From the NCBI GenBank assembly GCA_025594325.1, contig JANHCV010000002.1, forward strand, positions 1,240,001 to 1,304,000: a DNA stretch of 64,000 nucleotides. The letters are read 5' to 3'. Under the pieces are notes generated by a model, which made no database searches, was not told the DNA's origin, and saw nothing but the letters and a program-made list of their open reading frames with translations. Shown piece after piece: positions 60,960 to 64,000 of the stretch (positions are counted from its first letter, which is position 1; each line of letters begins with the position of its first letter). This stretch comes from Blastocladiella emersonii ATCC 22665. Lineage: Eukaryota; Blastocladiomycota; Blastocladiomycetes; Blastocladiales; Blastocladiaceae. The position numbers were made by a program, and so were the translations under genes.

Positions 60960-62372
60960 ATGTCCTTCAGCTTGCCCGTGATCAGCATCGGCCTGCCCAT
61001 CACGCTGGGCCCGACGCCGTCGCCGCAGCCGCCCGCCGCGAGCTCGACGGCCGCGTCGTCGTCGCGCCCGACCAACACGCCCGCGCCACCCGCCTCGTCG
61101 TCGGCCTCGAGCGCCTCCCCGGCCCCGACCTCGTCCGCCGCCCCGACGTCCTCGCAGCAGCAGCCGCAGCCGACCTCGTCGCAGCAGCAGCAGCCGTCCC
61201 CGCAGCCGACGTCCGCGTCGAGCGCACCGACGCCGCCGCCCGCCGCCGTGACATCGGCCTCGTCCGCCGCACCCTCGGTTACGGACCAGCCGCCCCCGGC
61301 CGCCGCACAGCCCACGTCCGCGAACGCCGCGTCCCCGCCGGCGTCGTCGAACGGGAGCAGCGTGCTGGTGCCGAACCCGTCGGGCGGGCGTGCCGACGCC
61401 GCGGGCGCGCTCGACGGGTCCTCGGCGAGCAGTGGCGGGATGGGCACGGGCGCGCTGATCGCGGCTATCGTGCTGCCGATCGCGGCGGTCGCGGCGATTG
61501 CGTTTCTGGTGGTGCGCACGCGGCTGCGCCGGCGCCGGTCCATGGACGCGGCCACGCCCATGTTCGTCGTGCACGGGCGCCCGACGCAGGCGCGCGCCAT
61601 GGAGGCGGGCGCCGTGACCAGTGCCCAGCAGCAGACGGTCAAGCCTTTTGTCACGGGGAACACGGTCCTGGTGCCCGTCGCGACGCCGGCGCCCGCCGCG
61701 CGGCACGCGGGGACCGGGCCCAAGTACGTCCCGCTCGCGCAGCAGCAGCAGCCCCAGCAGTTCCAGAGCCAGCCCCCGGCGATGCAGCCAATGGTGCAGC
61801 AGCCGAACCCGGTCGGCCCGATGGCGGGGTACGCGGCCATGCACGCGGTGCCCGAGGAGGACGACGAGGACGGCCAGATCCAGTTCGCCGCGTCGTCGTC
61901 GTCCGCGTACCAGGGCAACGGGAACGGGTACGCGCCGGTCATGCCGCCGCAGCAGCAGCAGTCGATGGCGGCGCCGCCGGCGTCGGGCCCGTTCGCGCCG
62001 CGCCACGTCCCACTCGGTCCCGCGGGGCAGGGGTACGCGGGCCCGACGGTGCACGGCGCCGCGCCCGTGAACGTGCCGATCCCGGACCTCCCGCCGCTCC
62101 TCGCGCAGCAGCCGATGCAGCAGCAGCAGCAGCAGACGCAGCAGCGCGCGTCCGTGATGCCCGGCGCCGTACCGATGCACCCTGCCGCCCAGCACCAGCA
62201 GCAGCAGCAGCAGCAGCCGGAGGTCCAGCAGCAGCAGGGCCCCGCGCTCGCGTACCGGTCGGGCCCGCGGTCCAACGAGCCGCAGCTGGTGATCCCGTCG
62301 CAGCCCGTGCCGCAGCAGGCGCAGGTCTACCACCAGGGCAACGGGCCCATGTCGCCCGGCTACGACGACTAG
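60960..62372 (+). CDS. Single-pass membrane protein, Ser/Thr/Pro-rich outside, Gln-rich inside (470 aa)
   Basis: ATG 60960. Residues 1-160 are dominated by Ser, Pro, Ala, Thr and Gln and would be heavily O-glycosylated. One transmembrane helix follows (GALIAAIVLPIAAVAAIAFL) with a stop-transfer cluster VVRTRLRRRR. The remaining 280 residues are a cytoplasmic Gln/Pro/Ala-rich tail with polyQ runs and an acidic patch (PEEDDEDGQIQF), ending SPGYDD. The first 17 residues (MSFSLPVISIGLPITLG) are hydrophobic but lack a basic start, so a cleaved signal is uncertain. The layout resembles fungal cell-wall stress sensors of the Mid2/Wsc kind without a WSC domain. That analogy is inference; no family match is claimed. 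Confidence 0.7.
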   Translation: MSFSLPVISIGLPITLGPTPSPQPPAASSTAASSSRPTNTPAPPASSSASSASPAPTSSAAPTSSQQQPQPTSSQQQQPSPQPTSASSAPTPPPAAVTSASSAAPSVTDQPPPAAAQPTSANAASPPASSNGSSVLVPNPSGGRADAAGALDGSSASSGGMGTGALIAAIVLPIAAVAAIAFLVVRTRLRRRRSMDAATPMFVVHGRPTQARAMEAGAVTSAQQQTVKPFVTGNTVLVPVATPAPAARHAGTGPKYVPLAQQQQPQQFQSQPPAMQPMVQQPNPVGPMAGYAAMHAVPEEDDEDGQIQFAASSSSAYQGNGNGYAPVMPPQQQQSMAAPPASGPFAPRHVPLGPAGQGYAGPTVHGAAPVNVPIPDLPPLLAQQPMQQQQQQTQQRASVMPGAVPMHPAAQHQQQQQQQPEVQQQQGPALAYRSGPRSNEPQLVIPSQPVPQQAQVYHQGNGPMSPGYDD

Positions 62373-62927
62373 ATGGCGACGACGAGCGCGCATAGCTGAC
62401 GCGCGCACGCCTCCCGCCTTGCCTTACTCATTGCACACACATGTTTCGCTTACTAAAAGGATCCGTAATACATTGTACACCCACTTCTTGCTCACTCATC
62501 GCTTAGCTAAAGGAGGGGGAGCGGGGATCGGGCGCGGAGGTGGAGGCGACCCGCGCTCGCGTTCTCCATCGACCGCCGCGGGTCTCCGCACTTGCCTCTC
62601 TCGCGCTCCTTACGCACTCGCATGAATTTCCTTGCCGGATATCACGCACGCGGATCTCACTGTATCCGTTGTGGGAGCGGCGACCATCGACTAGGCACGC
62701 CGGCCGCGCGCGCACGATGCGAAGTGGACGCGAACGCGACCTTCCTCGCGCGTGTTGCGCCACGCCGCGTTCTCTCGAGTCCCCACCGGATGCCGTGCCG
62801 CGCGCAGCTCACCGTATCCGTCGCGCGGAGAGCGGGTTCCGGTGCAGGGGCCAGGTTATAAAAGGCGCGGGCGGCCCGCCCTCCCTTCCATGGCCAGCAG
62901 CGACTAGCAACCAACGCATCGACGACC
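62373..62927. promoter_or_regulatory. Promoter region of the 2OG oxygenase gene
   Basis: No gene. TATAAAA at 62857-62863 within GGTTATAAAAGGCGCGG is the clearest TATA box in the window, 71 bp before the ATG. Confidence 0.6.
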
Positions 62928-64000
62928 ATGACCATCACCGCCACCAAGCCCCCGGCCTCGGCCTCGGCACTCCTCGACGTGCCCGTGTTCGACCAGATCC
63001 CGGTGCTCGACCTGTCGCCCTTCGCGGGCGTGCCGATCGGCAGCGAGGACCCGGCGACGCTGGCGGCCATGGGCGCGTTCCTGCGCGACGCGTGCACGAC
63101 GACGGGCTTCTTCCTGGTCACCAACCACGGGCTCCCCGAGTCGCAGCTCGACGCGACGTTTGCCGCGGCGCGCCGCATGTTCGCGCGCCCGCTCGCCGAC
63201 AAGCTGGCGACCAGCAGCGGGTCGGGCCGCGGGTATCTGCCGCTCGGCGGCGAGCTGCTCAACCCGGACAAGCAGGTCGACGGCGACGTCAAGGAGGTGT
63301 ACGGGCTCGGGCCCGACGGCGTCCCCTCGCCCTTTGTCCCGCCGCCCGAGGGCACCCCCGAGGTTGTGGCCACCATGGCCAAGACGATGCACGCGCCCAA
63401 CAAGTGGATCGCCGACGACCCGGCGTTCCGCGACACGGTGACGGGGTACTACGACGCGGTGTCGCGCGTCGCCGACCGCGTGCTGCGCGTCCTCGCCGTC
63501 GCCATGGGCCAGCGCGCGTCCTTCTTCCACGACGTCGGCGGCGACTACCCGTTCGGCCACCTGCGCCTCGCGCGGTACCCGGGCGTCCCCGCGGACGCGG
63601 TCTCAGAGGCGCGCATCGGGTGCGGCGCCCACGCCGACTTCGGGTGCATCACGGTGCTCGCCGCCGACGACGAGGGCCTGCAGGTGTACCTGACGCCCGA
63701 GGCGACGCGCAAGTACCTCCCCGCCACGCACCAGGTTGACCGCGACGCACCCGTGTCGGCGCACCACACGTCGCTCGAGTACGCGCACACGCGCGGCGGC
63801 GCGTGGGTCCGTGTCCCGCACGTCAAGGGCGCGTTCGTCGTCAACATCGCCGACATGGTCGCGCGCTGGACGAACAAGCGGTTCAAGTCGACGCTGCACC
63901 GCGTCGTCTACACGGCCGACGGCAAGGACCGCATCTCGCTGCCCATGTTCTACGACGTCGGGCTCGCCACCGAGGTCACCGTCCTGCCCGAGTTCCTCCC
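62928..64000 (+). CDS. 2-oxoglutarate/Fe(II) dioxygenase, IPNS-like (partial, runs off the window)
   Basis: ATG 62928 opens 357 codons to the right edge with no stop; the 3' end is missing. N-terminal DIOX_N type: IPVLDLSPFAG, FLRDACTTTGFFLVTNHGLP, ARRMFARPLADK. Catalytic double-stranded beta-helix: iron ligands His235 and Asp237 (GAHADFGCITVL) and His324 (STLHRVVY), with Arg335 and Ser337 (RISLPMFYD) for the 2-oxoglutarate carboxylate. The family includes isopenicillin N synthase-like enzymes, ethylene-forming enzymes and many fungal oxidases. Between the HxD motif and the WVRVPHVKGAFVVNIADM strand there is an insertion of roughly 30 residues (LTPEATRKYLPATHQVDRDA and onward) not found in the common fold. 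Substrate unknown. Confidence 0.92.
   Translation, partial: MTITATKPPASASALLDVPVFDQIPVLDLSPFAGVPIGSEDPATLAAMGAFLRDACTTTGFFLVTNHGLPESQLDATFAAARRMFARPLADKLATSSGSGRGYLPLGGELLNPDKQVDGDVKEVYGLGPDGVPSPFVPPPEGTPEVVATMAKTMHAPNKWIADDPAFRDTVTGYYDAVSRVADRVLRVLAVAMGQRASFFHDVGGDYPFGHLRLARYPGVPADAVSEARIGCGAHADFGCITVLAADDEGLQVYLTPEATRKYLPATHQVDRDAPVSAHHTSLEYAHTRGGAWVRVPHVKGAFVVNIADMVARWTNKRFKSTLHRVVYTADGKDRISLPMFYDVGLATEVTVLPEFL

Noticed and set aside
1-64000. tRNA genes, CRISPR arrays, bacterial operon signals
   Set aside because: No cloverleaf with matching B-box, no regularly spaced repeat array and no ribosome-binding-site pattern was seen; the window is eukaryotic with spliceosomal introns.

Overview
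This 64 kb window is nuclear DNA from a GC-rich fungus, most likely a zoosporic (flagellated) one. The fungal signs are a Zn(II)2Cys6 transcription factor, an SNZ/PDX1-type vitamin B6 synthase, MCH-like MFS carriers and a KIN1-type kinase. The zoosporic signs are a WDR27 orthologue, a gene mostly kept in ciliated lineages, and an expanded-looking family of 'xVLDWW' repeat proteins of a kind I associate with Blastocladiomycota. That phylum-level placement is inference. Genes are dense, lie on both strands and carry zero to four very short introns. I solved 26 introns by reading phase and protein continuity; 21 start with GTAC and 21 end in TAG, an unusual pair of preferences.

Layout. 0.7-11 kb holds an odd low-GC ORF, the telomere protein POT1, a Gln/Ala/Pro-rich low-complexity gene and three minus-strand copies of a seven-transmembrane GPCR-like family, the first with a broken frame. 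11-30.6 kb holds glucose-6-phosphate dehydrogenase, an F-box/ankyrin/FG-repeat protein, PLP synthase, CK2 alpha, a small basic protein, a 3.4 kb gene-free tract with degenerate tandem repeats, a binuclear-zinc-cluster transcription factor and CCT5. 31-50 kb holds a KIN1/MARK kinase, a long gene-free promoter tract, eIF5A, RNase H2 subunit B with a PIP box, two MCT-like carriers, an RCC1-like protein, a membrane-anchored SET-domain protein, a secreted S1/P1 nuclease and a zinc-finger protein with five SUMO-interaction-like motifs. 50-64 kb holds WDR27, a second copy of the Q-rich gene with a decaying 7TM fragment, a DWW-repeat protein sharing a short bidirectional promoter with a small ABC ATPase, a UCH deubiquitinase with an unresolved 5' part, a single-pass Q-rich membrane protein and the 5' part of a 2-oxoglutarate oxygenase.

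How the pieces relate. Most genes are unrelated housekeeping loci (redox, B6, translation, chaperonin, kinases, telomere and ribonucleotide repair) rather than a pathway cluster. The main structural event is a segmental duplication: about 3.2 kb running from the last exon of POT1 through the Q-rich gene into the neighbouring 7TM gene was copied 48 kb away, where the POT1 tail and 7TM gene are degenerate but the Q-rich gene and its promoter stay intact. Intergenic DNA is also patterned: paired GTCTCGCAC 9-mers, ACGCGT-centred palindromes and GGCCATGGTC-like words recur outside genes. The best candidates for undescribed biology are the 7TM family with a conserved GPCR-like cysteine pair and the Q-rich genes with one fixed 40-residue block.
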